Part shown: positions 36,578 to 46,858 of the stretch, one piece after another
Layout of the letters: each line of letters begins with the position of its first letter
Numbering within the stretch: position 1 is the first letter of the stretch
From: Rhizobium rosettiformans
GTDB taxonomy: Bacteria > Pseudomonadota > Alphaproteobacteria > Rhizobiales > Rhizobiaceae
DNA: 64,000 nucleotides
Reading direction: 5' to 3'
NCBI RefSeq assembly: GCF_016806065.1
Contig: NZ_CP032405.1
Location: 1,764,001 to 1,828,000, forward strand
Made by a program: the position numbers and the translations under genes
The notes under the pieces: model-generated
Databases searched by the model: none
What the model was told of the DNA's origin: nothing
The model's input: the letters and a program-made list of their open reading frames with translations, nothing else

Positions 36578-37459
36578 ATGAGCGTGGAACTGATCGAACG
36601 AGACCTTCTTCTGGAAAACCCGGCCGGTATGCCGCCGGGGCTTTCCGCTTCGCGTGATCTGCTCGGCCGGATCGGCAGCCTGGAAACCAGGCTCGCCCGC
36701 AGCGAGCGCGAGATCGACGCCGCCCAAGCCGTTCGCTACCGGGTCTTCGTCGAGGAGATGAAAGCCCAGGTCGATCCGGAGTGCGCCCGCCGCGGCCGCG
36801 ATATCGACCATTGGGACGGCCTGTGTGACCATCTGCTCGTTCTCGACCGCGCGATCGAGGGCGATACGGAAGAGCAGATCGTCGGCACTTACAGGATCCT
36901 GCGCCATGATGTGGCGGTTACCCATGGCGGCTTTTACTCAAGTTCGGAATTCGCTGTCGGCGATCTCGTTGCCCGCCACAAGGACAAGCGTTTCATGGAG
37001 CTCGGCCGCTCCTGCGTGCTGCCGCAATACCGCACCAAGCGCACGGTCGAGCTGCTCTGGCAGGGCTGCTGGGCTTATGCACTGCAGCACCGAATCGACG
37101 CCATGTTCGGCTGCGGTTCCTTCCCCGGGACCCAGCCGGAGGAGCATGCACTGGCACTTTCTTTCCTGCACCACAACGCGGTTGCGAAGGGCGAGTGGGC
37201 CGTCGATGCCCTCCCGCATCTCTACCGTGAAATGGATCTGATGCCGTCGGAAGCCGTCAATGCCCGCCGCGCGCTGTTCTCGATGCCGCCGCTGATCAAG
37301 GGCTACCTGCGCCTTGGCGCCATGGTCGGCAACGGCGCGGTCATCGATCAGGCCTTCAACACCACAGATGTTCTGATCATCCTGCCGATCTCGAGCATCT
37401 CCGGCCGCTACGTCAATTATTATGGCGCCGACGCCGGTCGCTTCGCCAGCGCCAGCTGA
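36578..37459 (+). CDS. olsB: L-ornithine N-alpha-acyltransferase OlsB
   Basis: OlsB transfers a 3-hydroxy fatty acid from ACP to ornithine, the first step in making ornithine lipids, phosphorus-free membrane lipids common in rhizobia. The 293-residue GNAT-related protein has RYRVFVEEMKAQVD, FMELGRSCVLPQYRTKRTVELLWQG and the GCGSFPGTQPEEHA stretch typical of the OlsB/hemolysin-like group. The second enzyme, OlsA, is about 16 kb away. It is monocistronic, followed by a repeat-type hairpin. Confidence 0.88.
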   Translation: MSVELIERDLLLENPAGMPPGLSASRDLLGRIGSLETRLARSEREIDAAQAVRYRVFVEEMKAQVDPECARRGRDIDHWDGLCDHLLVLDRAIEGDTEEQIVGTYRILRHDVAVTHGGFYSSSEFAVGDLVARHKDKRFMELGRSCVLPQYRTKRTVELLWQGCWAYALQHRIDAMFGCGSFPGTQPEEHALALSFLHHNAVAKGEWAVDALPHLYREMDLMPSEAVNARRALFSMPPLIKGYLRLGAMVGNGAVIDQAFNTTDVLIILPISSISGRYVNYYGADAGRFASAS

Positions 37460-37466
37460 TCTGATC

Positions 37467-37526
37467 ACCTTCTGCCCTGCGGGAGAAGGTGGCGCGCGCC
37501 GCTGAATGAGCGGGGCGGCGGGGTCC
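37467..37526. repeat. RIME-like intergenic palindromic repeat remnant
   Basis: ACCTTCT (37467-37473) pairs with AGAAGGT (37484-37490) across a CCC/GGG inner stem, followed by a GC-rich tail with a second hairpin, CCGCT-GAATG-AGCGG (37499-37513). This two-part layout and wording resemble the short intergenic palindromic elements (RIME type) scattered through rhizobial genomes. It lies 7 bases past olsB and may double as its terminator. Confidence 0.5.
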
Positions 37527-37544
37527 ATCCATTGACGATTGCGA

Positions 37545-37775
37545 TCATCTCGAAACAGCGCAAGCGGATGATGGCAGTCGGCCGACACCTCTCCGGCAAT
37601 CCTCTTTAACCTCGACCCTGGTCATCCGCATCGGAACTTCCGCCACCATCGGCAGGTCGGCAAGCTCCCGAAGGCTCATCTCGCGCAAAGCGGGATGGCC
37701 CAGCGGATCATGCCGCCAGTCCTGCTCGTGGCAGCCCCGTCGGCTACGTGGTCTCATCCAGGAAAGCTTGAGCAT
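37545..37775 (-). CDS. Small protein of unknown function
   Basis: The 76-residue peptide is arginine-rich, with a central phrase DPLGHPALREMSLRELADLP and a C-terminal cysteine-containing tail. I do not recognise a family with certainty. It is considered real because the ATG at 37775 follows a strong AGGGAGGG site at normal spacing and because it is divergent from a LysR regulator with a LysR-type operator between them. No membrane helix or signal peptide is seen. Its 3' end lies next to the repeat element. Confidence 0.5.
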   Translation of the reverse strand: MLKLSWMRPRSRRGCHEQDWRHDPLGHPALREMSLRELADLPMVAEVPMRMTRVEVKEDCRRGVGRLPSSACAVSR

Positions 37776-37846
37776 GTAAGTCCCTCCCTGCGCCGAATGA
37801 ATGGCGTGATCAGTTCCGTGTTGCCTGTTTCTCTGCTTTCGGGATC

Positions 37847-37861
37847 CTCAATTCAATTGAG
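37847..37861. promoter_or_regulatory. LysR-type operator between the LysR gene and the small gene
   Basis: CTCAATTCAATTGAG is a perfect 7-1-7 palindrome and contains the LysR-family T-N11-A pattern (T at 37848, A at 37860). It lies 30 bases before the LysR start and 71 bases before the divergent small gene, the usual arrangement for a regulator that controls itself and its neighbour. Confidence 0.6.
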
Positions 37862-37891
37862 TTTTACCGCTAGTGGCTATAGCTTTCCTAT

Positions 37892-38809
37892 ATGAGAAAT
37901 CTCAATCAGGTGCATCTGAACGGTCTGCGCGCCGTCGAAGCCGTCGCCCGCCTCGGCTCGCTCCAGGCGGCGGCCGACGAGCTAGGCGTCTCCATCGGTG
38001 CAGTCAGCCAGCAGGTCATCAAGACCGAACAGCAGCTCGGCCGCCTGCTTTTCGAGCGCACGAGCCGTGGCATGGTCCCGGTGGAAACGGCCGATGACAT
38101 TCTGGCCCGCCTTGCCAATGGCATGCGTCATCTCTCTGACGCCGTGGATCTGGCGAAGCGGACCGACGACAGCCTGCTGACCATTTCGGTCGCCCCGGTC
38201 TTTGCCGCCCGCTGGCTCGTGCATCGAATTGCAGACTTTTCCGAGCGCTTCCCGGAAATCGGCCTTCGCATCGACGCCAATGACCGCCTGACCGATGCCA
38301 CTCAGACGGATGTGGATGTCAGAATTCGTGTGGGACGCGGCCATTGGCCGGGTTTCAAGGCCGAACTCATCCTGGAGCAACGGGTCGCCCCGCTCTGCAC
38401 CCCGGCCATGGCCGAAAAGCTGCGCGAGCCCGCCGACATCCTCGACCTACCGAAGGTCATCGATGGCAGGGCCATGTTTACCTGGGATGTCTGGCTTTCC
38501 GCGGTGGGTCTTGAGGGTGCGGAGATCAAGGCCCGCCACACCTTCAGCGAGGCCTCGCTCTGCCTCGATGCGACAATTGCAGGGCAGGGGGTGATGCTGG
38601 CCTGGCAGACCATCGCGTCGCATCAGCTGCAGCACGGCCAGCTCGTCGCGCCCTTTGGTCCGGCGGTCAAAACCGGCTTCGGCCATTACTTCGTGATATC
38701 AGAGAATGCTCGACGTTCCGACAAGGTGGAAAAGTTCAAGCGCTGGCTGAAGCGCGAAATCGAGGACGACATGGAGCGGCTCGCAAAAGCCGCTCCGGTC
38801 TTCGCTTAA
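37892..38809 (+). CDS. LysR family transcriptional regulator (GcvA-like)
   Basis: The 305-residue protein has an N-terminal winged helix (LNGLRAVEAVARLGSLQAAADELGVSIGAVSQQV, about 8-45) and a C-terminal substrate-binding domain of the GcvA type (about 90-290). It most likely controls the divergent small gene at 37545-37775 through the palindrome at 37847-37861; the effector is unknown. It converges with the malic enzyme gene, with the two stops overlapping by four bases. Confidence 0.88.
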   Translation: MRNLNQVHLNGLRAVEAVARLGSLQAAADELGVSIGAVSQQVIKTEQQLGRLLFERTSRGMVPVETADDILARLANGMRHLSDAVDLAKRTDDSLLTISVAPVFAARWLVHRIADFSERFPEIGLRIDANDRLTDATQTDVDVRIRVGRGHWPGFKAELILEQRVAPLCTPAMAEKLREPADILDLPKVIDGRAMFTWDVWLSAVGLEGAEIKARHTFSEASLCLDATIAGQGVMLAWQTIASHQLQHGQLVAPFGPAVKTGFGHYFVISENARRSDKVEKFKRWLKREIEDDMERLAKAAPVFA

Positions 38810-41091
38810 CCCGCGGCGTTATAGGCCGCGATCGCCGCCATGTTTACGATGTCGCTGTCTTTTGCGCCCATCTGGGCGATCTGTACCGACTTTTCGAGGC
38901 CAATGAGCAGTGGCCCCATCACGGTCAGGCCGCCCAGTTCCTGCAGCATCTTGGTCGAGATTGCCGCAGAATGGATCGCCGGCATGACCAGCACATTGGC
39001 CGTGCCCGAGAGGCGGCAGAACGGATACTGCTCCATGCGGTGATGGTTGAGCGCGATGTCCGCGCCCATCTCCCCGTCGTACTCAAAGGATACGCCGCGC
39101 CGGTCGAGGATCTTCACGGCTTCCCGCACCCGCTCCGAACGCTCGCCGGTCGGATGCCCGAAGGTGGAGTAGGCTAGCAGCGCCACGCGCGGCTCCAGTC
39201 CGAGCCGGTGTGCGACGCCGGCTGCTTCTTCCGCGATATCCGCCAGCTCATCCGCCGTCGGCATGTCGTGCACGGCGGTGTCTGCCACGACGATCGTGCG
39301 GCCACGCGCCAGAGCCAGCGACACGCCGATGACCCGGTGGCCGGGTGCCGTGTCGATGCAGCGACGCACGTCTTCAAGCGCGGTGGAATAGTTGCGCGTC
39401 GTGCCGGTCACCATCGCATCCGCATCGCCCAGCGCCACCATGCAGGCGGCGAAGTGGTTACGGTCGGTATTGATCAGCCGCTGCGCATCGCGATGCAGGT
39501 AGCCCTTCCGCTGCAGGCGGGCATAGAGATATTCGGTATAGGCCTCGACGCGCGTCGACATGCGGGCATTGACCACCTCGATGCCGGGACGGTCGAGATC
39601 GATCCCGGCCCGCTCGGCCGTCGCCTTGAGCGGCTCGTCGCGGCCGAGCAGGATGGCGGTGCCGAGGCCGAGATTGGCAAACGAGATCGCCGCACGCATG
39701 ACCTGCTCCTCTTCACCTTCGGCAAAGACGACGCGCTTCGGATGGCTACGCACATGTTCGTAGATGCGCTGCGTGGCGGCAGCGATCGGGTCGCGCCGGG
39801 CGGAAAGCTCATGCGCATAGGCGCCGAGATCCTCGATTTCCCTGCGTGCCACGCCGCTTTCCATCGCAGCCTTGGCGACGGCGACCGGGATCGCCGAGAT
39901 CAGGCGCGGATCGAAGGGCACGGGGATGATGTATTGCGGTCCAAAGCGCGGCCGCTCGCCCTGATAGGCGGCTGCCACATCGTCAGGCACATCCTCGCGC
40001 GCGAGATCGGCGAGCGCCCGGACAGCGGCGATCTTCATGGCATCGTTGATCTGGCTGGCACGCACATCGAGCGCACCGCGGAATATGTAAGGGAAACCCA
40101 GAACATTGTTCACCTGGTTCGGATAGTCCGAACGTCCTGTCGCCATGATCGCGTCGGAGCGGATGGCAGCGACCTCCTCGGGTGTGATTTCCGGGTCCGG
40201 ATTGGCCATGGCAAAGATGATCGGGTTGTCCGCCATCGAGGCGATCATGTCCGAGGACAAGGCACCCTTCTGCGATAATCCGAAGACCACATCAGCGCCG
40301 ACCATGGCTTCCTTCAGCGATCGCCGATCGGTCTTGACCGCATGCGCCGACTTCCACTGGTTCATGCCTTCGGTGCGGCCCTGATAGATCACGCCCTTGG
40401 TGTCGCAGAGGATGATGTTCTCGCCATTGAAGCCCATCGCCTTGATGAGCTCGATGCAGGCAATGGCCGCAGCCCCGGCGCCGTTGCAGACGAGCTTCGT
40501 CGTCTTGAAGTCGCGGCCCGTCAGTTCCAGCGCGTTGATGAGGCCAGCCGCCGCGATGATCGCAGTCCCGTGCTGGTCGTCATGGAAAACAGGAATGTCC
40601 ATCAGCTCGCGCAGCCGGCTTTCGATGATGAAGCAGTCGGGCGCCTTGATGTCTTCGAGGTTGATGCCGCCAAAGGAGGGGCCGAGATAGCGAACACAGT
40701 TGATGAACTCGTCGACATTTTCGGTGTCGACCTCGAGATCGATCGAATCGACATCGGCGAAGCGCTTGAAGAGAACCGACTTGCCTTCCATCACCGGCTT
40801 GGAGGCGAGCGCTCCGAGATTGCCGAGACCCAGGATGGCAGTCCCGTTCGAGATGACCGCAACCATGTTGCCGCGCGTGGTGTAGTCGTAAGCCGTGGCC
40901 GGATCGGCGGCGATCGCCTTCACGGGCACGGCAACGCCGGGGGAATAGGCGAGCGACAGATCGCGCTGGGTTGCCATCGCCTTGGTCGGGGTGATCTCGA
41001 GCTTGCCGGGGCGGCCCTGGGAGTGAAAGTCGAGCGCTTCCTGTTCCGTCACCGAGACTTTCGTCCGGCCGGTCGTCTTCTCGTTTGCCAT
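38806..41091 (-). CDS. maeB: NADP-dependent malic enzyme with phosphotransacetylase-like domain
   Basis: The enzyme decarboxylates malate to pyruvate and NADPH. The 761-residue protein has a malic domain (about 1-430; SLAYSPGVAVPVKAI, FHDDQHGTAIIAAAGL, VCNGAGAAAIACIEL, FAMANPDPEITPEE) fused to a phosphotransacetylase-like domain (about 440-761) that is regulatory rather than catalytic in characterised rhizobial enzymes (Tme of S. meliloti). The ATG at 41091 has GAGGGG upstream. It is monocistronic and divergent from mutS. Confidence 0.92.
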   Translation of the reverse strand: MANEKTTGRTKVSVTEQEALDFHSQGRPGKLEITPTKAMATQRDLSLAYSPGVAVPVKAIAADPATAYDYTTRGNMVAVISNGTAILGLGNLGALASKPVMEGKSVLFKRFADVDSIDLEVDTENVDEFINCVRYLGPSFGGINLEDIKAPDCFIIESRLRELMDIPVFHDDQHGTAIIAAAGLINALELTGRDFKTTKLVCNGAGAAAIACIELIKAMGFNGENIILCDTKGVIYQGRTEGMNQWKSAHAVKTDRRSLKEAMVGADVVFGLSQKGALSSDMIASMADNPIIFAMANPDPEITPEEVAAIRSDAIMATGRSDYPNQVNNVLGFPYIFRGALDVRASQINDAMKIAAVRALADLAREDVPDDVAAAYQGERPRFGPQYIIPVPFDPRLISAIPVAVAKAAMESGVARREIEDLGAYAHELSARRDPIAAATQRIYEHVRSHPKRVVFAEGEEEQVMRAAISFANLGLGTAILLGRDEPLKATAERAGIDLDRPGIEVVNARMSTRVEAYTEYLYARLQRKGYLHRDAQRLINTDRNHFAACMVALGDADAMVTGTTRNYSTALEDVRRCIDTAPGHRVIGVSLALARGRTIVVADTAVHDMPTADELADIAEEAAGVAHRLGLEPRVALLAYSTFGHPTGERSERVREAVKILDRRGVSFEYDGEMGADIALNHHRMEQYPFCRLSGTANVLVMPAIHSAAISTKMLQELGGLTVMGPLLIGLEKSVQIAQMGAKDSDIVNMAAIAAYNAAG

Positions 41092-41161
41092 GCTTCCCCT
41101 CACCTTGTTGTGGGCAGCGGGCGATCGCCGGCCCATCCTGGTTGTTTTTCCTCGCCTTAAG

Positions 41162-41190
41162 TCGTTAGTGTTGCACGACTTCCTTTTCAA
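41162..41190 (-). promoter_or_regulatory. Candidate promoter for the malic enzyme gene
   Basis: On the reverse strand TTGAAA (41190-41185) and TAACGA (41167-41162) are spaced by 17 bases, 71 bases before the start codon. The -35 is good, the -10 only fair. Confidence 0.35.
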
Positions 41191-41205
41191 GAAAACATTG
41201 AGCCC

Positions 41206-43941
41206 GTGACGCTATATCAAGCCACCCAAAGTGATGTCCTGAACGTCGCCGAGCTGACCTCGGAGGAGAGCCGCGCGACGGCCACTCCGATGATGGAGCA
41301 ATTCATCGAGATCAAGGCAGCCAACCCAGGCAGCCTGCTCTTTTATCGCATGGGCGATTTCTACGAGTTGTTCTTCGAGGATGCGGTCGATGCCTCCCGC
41401 GCGCTCGGCATCACGCTGACCAAGCGCGGCCAGCATCTCGGCCAGGATATCCCGATGTGCGGCGTGCCGGTGCATGCGGCCGATGATTACCTGCAAAAGC
41501 TGATCTCGCTCGGCTTCCGCGTTGCCGTCTGCGAACAGATCGAAGACCCGGCAGAGGCCAAGAAGCGCGGCTCGAAGTCGGTTGTGAAGCGCGACGTCGT
41601 GCGCCTCGTCACGCCGGGCACGATCACCGAGGACAAGCTCCTCTCCCCCTTCGAATCCAACTATCTCATGGCCCTCGCGCGGATCCGGGGCGGCTCCGCC
41701 CCGCAGCTGGCACTCGCCTGGATCGACATTTCCACCGGCATCTTCCGCCTCGCGGAGACGACAGAGACGCGCCTTCTCGCCGACATCCTGCGCATCGAGC
41801 CGCGTGAGTTGATCGTGCCCGATACGCTTTTCCACGACGAAGAGCTGAAGCCGGCCTTCGACGTGCTCGGCCGTGTGGTCGTGCCGCAACCCGCCGTGCT
41901 CTTTGACAGCGCCAGCGCCGAAGGTCGGATCGCCCGCTATTTCGGCGTAGGAACGCTGGATGGTTTCGGCGCCTTCTCCCGCGCCGAAATCGCCGCGGCC
42001 GCTGCCGCCGTCGCCTATGTCGAAAAGACCCAGATCTCCGAGCGCCCGCCGCTCGGTCTGCCGGAACGGCAGAATGCGGCGTCCACCCTCTTCATCGATC
42101 CCGCCACGCGCGCCAATCTCGAACTGGTGAAGACGCTGTCCGGCGACCGCAACGGTTCGCTCCTTAAGGCCATCGATCGCACCGTGACAGGTGGCGGCGC
42201 GCGTCTGCTGGCAGAGCGCCTGATGTCGCCGTTGACGGACCCGGTAGCCATCGCCGACCGCCAGGACTCGATCGCTCATCTCTTGTCCGATGGTCTGCTC
42301 GTCGACCGCCTCCGCGACGCCATGAAGCGCGTGCCCGACATGCCGCGCGCGCTCTCCCGTTTGGCGCTCGATCGCGGCGGCCCGCGTGACCTCGGCGCCG
42401 TCGTCGCCGGTCTCGCAGCCTCTGCCGAGGTTGGCGGACTGCTCGATCCGTCCAACCTGCCGACGGAACTGTCTGAGGCTCTTGCTGATCTCGCGGCGCT
42501 ACCTGCCGATCTTGGCTCCAGCCTCGCGGCGATGCTTGCCGACGAACTGCCGCTCCTGAAGCGCGACGGCGGTTTCCTGCGCGATGGCGCAATCCCCGAA
42601 CTCGACGAACTCAGGGCTCTGCGCGACCAGTCGCGCCGCGTCATCGCCGGCCTCCAGCTGCAATATGCCGAGGAGACCGGCATCAAGTCGCTGAAGATCA
42701 AGCACAACAATGTGCTCGGTTATTTCATCGAGGTAACCGCCGGAAACGCCGGCCCGATGACCGAAGGCGACGAGGCCAAGTCTCGCTTCATCCATCGCCA
42801 GACCATGGCAAACGCCATGCGCTTCACCACAACCGAACTTGCCGACCTCGAAAGCCGCATCGCGAACGCCGCCGGTCAGGCACTGTCGTTGGAACTTGCC
42901 GCCTTCGATCAGATGGTGGCAAAGGTTGTTGCGGCCGCGGAACCGATCAAGGCTGCTGCCCGCGCACTCGCTGTCATCGATGTCGCGTCAGGCCTTGCAG
43001 CCTTGGCAGAAGAGCAGGGCTATTGCCGCCCGCTGGTCGATGACTCGAGAATGTTCGCCATCACCGCCGGACGCCATCCGGTGGTCGAGCAGGCGCTCCG
43101 CCGCCAGGCAGCAAGCCCCTTCATCGCGAACGATTGTGATCTCTCGCCCAACGATACGAAAGGCCCCGGCGCCATCTGGTTGCTGACAGGTCCCAACATG
43201 GGCGGTAAGTCGACCTTCCTGCGCCAGAATGCGCTGATCGCCATTCTCGCGCAGATGGGCTCGTTCGTGCCGGCTGGTGCCGCCCATATCGGGATCGTCG
43301 ATCGGCTCTTCTCCCGCGTTGGCGCCTCCGATGATTTGGCCCGTGGCCGCTCCACCTTCATGGTCGAGATGGTCGAGACCGCAGCCATCCTCAATCAGGC
43401 GACCGACCGCTCGCTGGTCATTCTCGACGAAATCGGTCGCGGCACGGCCACCTTCGACGGCCTCTCCATCGCCTGGGCCGCCGTCGAGCACCTGCATGAG
43501 GCAAACCGCTGCCGCTCGCTCTTCGCCACCCACTTCCATGAGCTGACGGCGCTGTCGGAGAAGCTCGCCCGCATGTCGAATGTCACAATGCGGGTCAAGG
43601 AATGGGACGGCGACGTCATCTTCCTGCATGAGGTCGGCCCAGGCTCTGCCGATCGCTCCTACGGCATCCAGGTCGCCCGTCTCGCCGGCTTGCCGGCGGC
43701 CGTCGTTGCCCGCGCCCGGGAAGTTCTGACCCGCCTCGAAGACAGCGACCGCAAGAACCCGGCCGCCCAGCTGATCGACGATCTGCCGCTTTTTCAGGTC
43801 GCCGTGCGCCGCGACGAGATCCAGAAATCCGGCCCGTCGAAGGTCGAGGAGGTCCTGCGCTCACTCGATCTTGACGACCTCACGCCTCGCCAGGCGCTGG
43901 ATGCGCTCTATGATCTGAAGAAACAACTTGGCAAGCCTTGA
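41206..43941 (+). CDS. mutS: DNA mismatch repair protein MutS
   Basis: MutS recognises mismatches and small loops and starts repair with MutL. The 911-residue protein has the mismatch-reading motif GDFYELF near the N-terminus, the connector, core and clamp domains, and a C-terminal ATPase with Walker [10 protein letters not shown], Walker [12 protein letters not shown] and the following THFHELT. The GTG at 41206 is used; its ribosome site is weak, and an ATG at 41290 is too far inside the conserved region. It begins the rightward mutS-glnD-murJ-trpS series. Confidence 0.95.
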   Translation: MTLYQATQSDVLNVAELTSEESRATATPMMEQFIEIKAANPGSLLFYRMGDFYELFFEDAVDASRALGITLTKRGQHLGQDIPMCGVPVHAADDYLQKLISLGFRVAVCEQIEDPAEAKKRGSKSVVKRDVVRLVTPGTITEDKLLSPFESNYLMALARIRGGSAPQLALAWIDISTGIFRLAETTETRLLADILRIEPRELIVPDTLFHDEELKPAFDVLGRVVVPQPAVLFDSASAEGRIARYFGVGTLDGFGAFSRAEIAAAAAAVAYVEKTQISERPPLGLPERQNAASTLFIDPATRANLELVKTLSGDRNGSLLKAIDRTVTGGGARLLAERLMSPLTDPVAIADRQDSIAHLLSDGLLVDRLRDAMKRVPDMPRALSRLALDRGGPRDLGAVVAGLAASAEVGGLLDPSNLPTELSEALADLAALPADLGSSLAAMLADELPLLKRDGGFLRDGAIPELDELRALRDQSRRVIAGLQLQYAEETGIKSLKIKHNNVLGYFIEVTAGNAGPMTEGDEAKSRFIHRQTMANAMRFTTTELADLESRIANAAGQALSLELAAFDQMVAKVVAAAEPIKAAARALAVIDVASGLAALAEEQGYCRPLVDDSRMFAITAGRHPVVEQALRRQAASPFIANDCDLSPNDTKGPGAIWLLTGPNMGGKSTFLRQNALIAILAQMGSFVPAGAAHIGIVDRLFSRVGASDDLARGRSTFMVEMVETAAILNQATDRSLVILDEIGRGTATFDGLSIAWAAVEHLHEANRCRSLFATHFHELTALSEKLARMSNVTMRVKEWDGDVIFLHEVGPGSADRSYGIQVARLAGLPAAVVARAREVLTRLEDSDRKNPAAQLIDDLPLFQVAVRRDEIQKSGPSKVEEVLRSLDLDDLTPRQALDALYDLKKQLGKP

Positions 43942-43973
43942 CCGGTAGAGTGCCTGTCAATCGCGCCCGAAAA

Positions 43974-43985
43974 GCGCTATAGCGC
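43974..43985. repeat. 12-bp palindrome in the mutS-glnD gap
   Basis: GCGCTATAGCGC is a perfect palindrome 48 bases before the glnD start. It contains CTATAG, which could be a -10 element. No regulator is implied. Confidence 0.25.
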
Positions 43986-44032
43986 CACCCATTCCGGTTG
44001 ATTCCCCGGTCCCAAGAGATGATGCCGCGCCC

Positions 44033-46855
44033 ATGGCCACTGCAGAGCTTGCCTTCGACGATCTCCTCGACATCGACGCGCTCCGTGCGTCCTGCAAGAC
44101 CATCGCAGAGGCGGGATGTGGCAACATGCTGGAGACCCGCTCCAAGCTTTTGCCGATCCTGAAGAAGGCCTCTGCCGAGGCTCGCGAACAGGCGCGGCTG
44201 AAGCTCTTCGAAGATGGCAGTGGCCTCAACTGCGCAAACCGCATCTCCTGGATCCAGGACCAGCTGATCTCGGTGATCTTCGATTTCGCTCGCACCCATG
44301 TCTATCCGAAGGACGCGAACGGTCTGGCTGTCGCGGCCGTCGGCGGTTACGGCCGCGGAACCCTTGCGCCGGGCTCCGACATCGACCTGCTTTTCCTGCT
44401 GCCGCAGAAGGCCGGTCCCGCCATGCACAAGGCGGTCGAATTCGTCCTCTATCTGCTCTGGGATGTCGGCTTCAAGGTCGGCCACGCCACCCGCACGGTG
44501 GAGGAATGCATCCGGCTGTCGACCACGGACATGACCATTCGGACCGCGATCCTCGAAACCCGCCATATCTGCGGCGATGAGGCTCTGGTCACCGAGCTGC
44601 AGCGCCGATTCGATCAGGAAGTGACGACGGGTACCGCGCCGGAGTTTATTGCCGCAAAGCTCGCGGAGCGTGACGAGCGTCACCGCAAGGCCGGCGACAG
44701 CCGCTACCTCGTCGAACCCAATGTCAAGGAAGGCAAGGGGGGCTTACGTGATCTGCAGACCCTCTTCTGGATCGCCAAATACAACTACCACGTCCGCGAT
44801 ACCGGCGAATTGGTCCGTCTTGGCGTTCTCTCCCGCCACGAATGGCGCCTTTTCCAAAAGGCCGACGATTTCCTCTGGGCAGTTCGCTGCCACATGCACT
44901 ATCTGACCGGCAAACCGGAAGAGCGCCTGTATTTCGATATCCAGCCGGAGATCGCCAAAAGCCTCGGCTATCAGGCGCGCCCGGGGCTTTCCGCCGTCGA
45001 ACGCTTCATGAAGCACTACTTCCTGGTGGCAAAGGATGTCGGCGACCTGACCCGCATCTTTGCAGCAGCGCTTGAAGATCAGCAGGCCAAGGCCGCACCC
45101 GGTATCGGCGGCATGATCGGCCGCTTCGCCAACCGCCCGCGCAAGATCCCCGGTGCCAGCGAATTCATCGACGATCGCGGCCGCATTGCGCTCGCCGATC
45201 CCGGTGTCTTCAAGAAGGACCCGATGTCGATCATGCGCCTCTTCCACGTGGCGGATCTGAACGGGCTCGAATTCCATCCCGACGCTTTGAAGGCCGTCAC
45301 ACGCTCGCTGTCGCTGATCAACAACGAGTTCCGCGAAAGCGAGGAGGCAAACCGCCTCTTTCTGTCGATCCTGACTTCGCGCAGGGATCCGGGTTTCATC
45401 CTGCGGCGCATGAACGAGGCCGGCGTGCTCGGGCGTTTCATGCCGGAATTCGGCAAGATCGTCTCGATGATGCAGTTCAACATGTATCATCACTACACGG
45501 TCGACGAGCACTTGATCCGCACGCTGGAGGTTCTCTCCGAGATCGACAAGGGCAAGGCGGAGGAGATCCATCCGCTCGCCAACAAGATCATGCCGGAAAT
45601 CGAGGATCGCCAGACACTCTATGTTGCGGTCCTCTTGCACGACATCGCCAAGGGCCGGCAGGAGGATCACTCGATCGCCGGCGCCAAGGTCGCCCGCAAA
45701 CTCTGCCCGCGTCTCGGCCTCTCGGCCAAGCAGACCGAGATGGTCGCCTGGCTGATCGACCAGCATCTCCTGATGTCGATGGTCGCCCAGACCCGCGACC
45801 TGCACGACCGCAAGACGATCACCGATTTTGCCGAGAAGGTGCAGTCGCTCGACCGCCTGAAGATGCTGCTGGTGCTCACCATCTGCGACATCCGTGCGGT
45901 GGGCCCCGGCGTCTGGAACGGCTGGAAGGGCCAGCTCCTGCGCACGCTCTATTACGAGACCGAGCTTCTCCTCTCAGGTGGCTTCTCGCAGGTCTCGCGC
46001 AAGGAGCGCGCCAAGCATGCCGCCGAGCAGCTCAGTCAGGCGCTCGAAGGCTGGAGCCAGAAGGATCAGCGCACATACACTAAGCTCCACTATGAGCCCT
46101 ACCTGCTTTCGGTCGACCTCGAGGACCAGATCCGTCACGCCCATTTCATCCGCCAGACCGATAAGTCGGGTCAGGCGCTGGCGACCATGGTGCGCACCCA
46201 CCAGTTCCACGCGATCACCGAGATCACGGTGCTCTCGCCCGACCATCCGCGTCTCTTGTCGATCATTGCCGGCGCTTGTGCCGCAGCCGGCGCCAACATC
46301 GCCGACGCTCAGATCTTCACGACATCGGACGGCCGCGCGCTGGATACGATCCTGATCAACCGGGAATTCCCGATCGATGAGGACGAGACGCGCCGCGCCG
46401 CCACGATCGGCAAGATGATCGAGGACGTGCTGTCGGGCCGCAAACGCCTGCCGGAGGTCATCGCCACCCGTACAAAGGGCAAGAAGCGCAACAAGACCTT
46501 CCCGGTTCAGCCGGATGTCCGCATCTCCAATGCGCTGTCAAACAAGTTCACCGTCATCGAGGTGGAATGCCTCGACCGCATCGGTCTTCTCGCTGAAATC
46601 ACAGCGGTTCTGTCGGACCTGTCTCTCGACATCCATTCGGCCCGAATCACCACCTTCGGGGAAAAGGTCATCGATACCTTCTATGTCACCGATCTCGTCG
46701 GACAGAAGGTGACCAACGAGAACAGGCAGGTCAACATTGCCAACCGCCTGAAGCCCGTGATGACCGAGCAGCCCGACGAGCTCAAGGACAACATGCCCTC
46801 CGGCATCATCGCGCCGCCACGGGCAGCTGCGGTGCCGAAGAAGGCACGGGCCTGA
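44033..46855 (+). CDS. glnD: PII uridylyltransferase / uridylyl-removing enzyme
   Basis: GlnD senses glutamine and adds or removes UMP on PII proteins, setting the nitrogen response. The 940-residue protein has a nucleotidyltransferase domain ([16 protein letters not shown], about 104-119), a linker, an HD phosphohydrolase domain ([14 protein letters not shown], near 534) and two C-terminal ACT domains (starting about 730 and 840) that bind glutamine. All key motifs are intact. It runs with mutS and murJ on the same strand. Confidence 0.95.
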   Translation: MATAELAFDDLLDIDALRASCKTIAEAGCGNMLETRSKLLPILKKASAEAREQARLKLFEDGSGLNCANRISWIQDQLISVIFDFARTHVYPKDANGLAVAAVGGYGRGTLAPGSDIDLLFLLPQKAGPAMHKAVEFVLYLLWDVGFKVGHATRTVEECIRLSTTDMTIRTAILETRHICGDEALVTELQRRFDQEVTTGTAPEFIAAKLAERDERHRKAGDSRYLVEPNVKEGKGGLRDLQTLFWIAKYNYHVRDTGELVRLGVLSRHEWRLFQKADDFLWAVRCHMHYLTGKPEERLYFDIQPEIAKSLGYQARPGLSAVERFMKHYFLVAKDVGDLTRIFAAALEDQQAKAAPGIGGMIGRFANRPRKIPGASEFIDDRGRIALADPGVFKKDPMSIMRLFHVADLNGLEFHPDALKAVTRSLSLINNEFRESEEANRLFLSILTSRRDPGFILRRMNEAGVLGRFMPEFGKIVSMMQFNMYHHYTVDEHLIRTLEVLSEIDKGKAEEIHPLANKIMPEIEDRQTLYVAVLLHDIAKGRQEDHSIAGAKVARKLCPRLGLSAKQTEMVAWLIDQHLLMSMVAQTRDLHDRKTITDFAEKVQSLDRLKMLLVLTICDIRAVGPGVWNGWKGQLLRTLYYETELLLSGGFSQVSRKERAKHAAEQLSQALEGWSQKDQRTYTKLHYEPYLLSVDLEDQIRHAHFIRQTDKSGQALATMVRTHQFHAITEITVLSPDHPRLLSIIAGACAAAGANIADAQIFTTSDGRALDTILINREFPIDEDETRRAATIGKMIEDVLSGRKRLPEVIATRTKGKKRNKTFPVQPDVRISNALSNKFTVIEVECLDRIGLLAEITAVLSDLSLDIHSARITTFGEKVIDTFYVTDLVGQKVTNENRQVNIANRLKPVMTEQPDELKDNMPSGIIAPPRAAAVPKKARA

Positions 46856-46858
46856 GAC

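Noticed and set aside
40342..41160. A 272-codon rightward open frame inside the malic enzyme gene
   Set aside because: It is antisense to a conserved domain and carries no motif.
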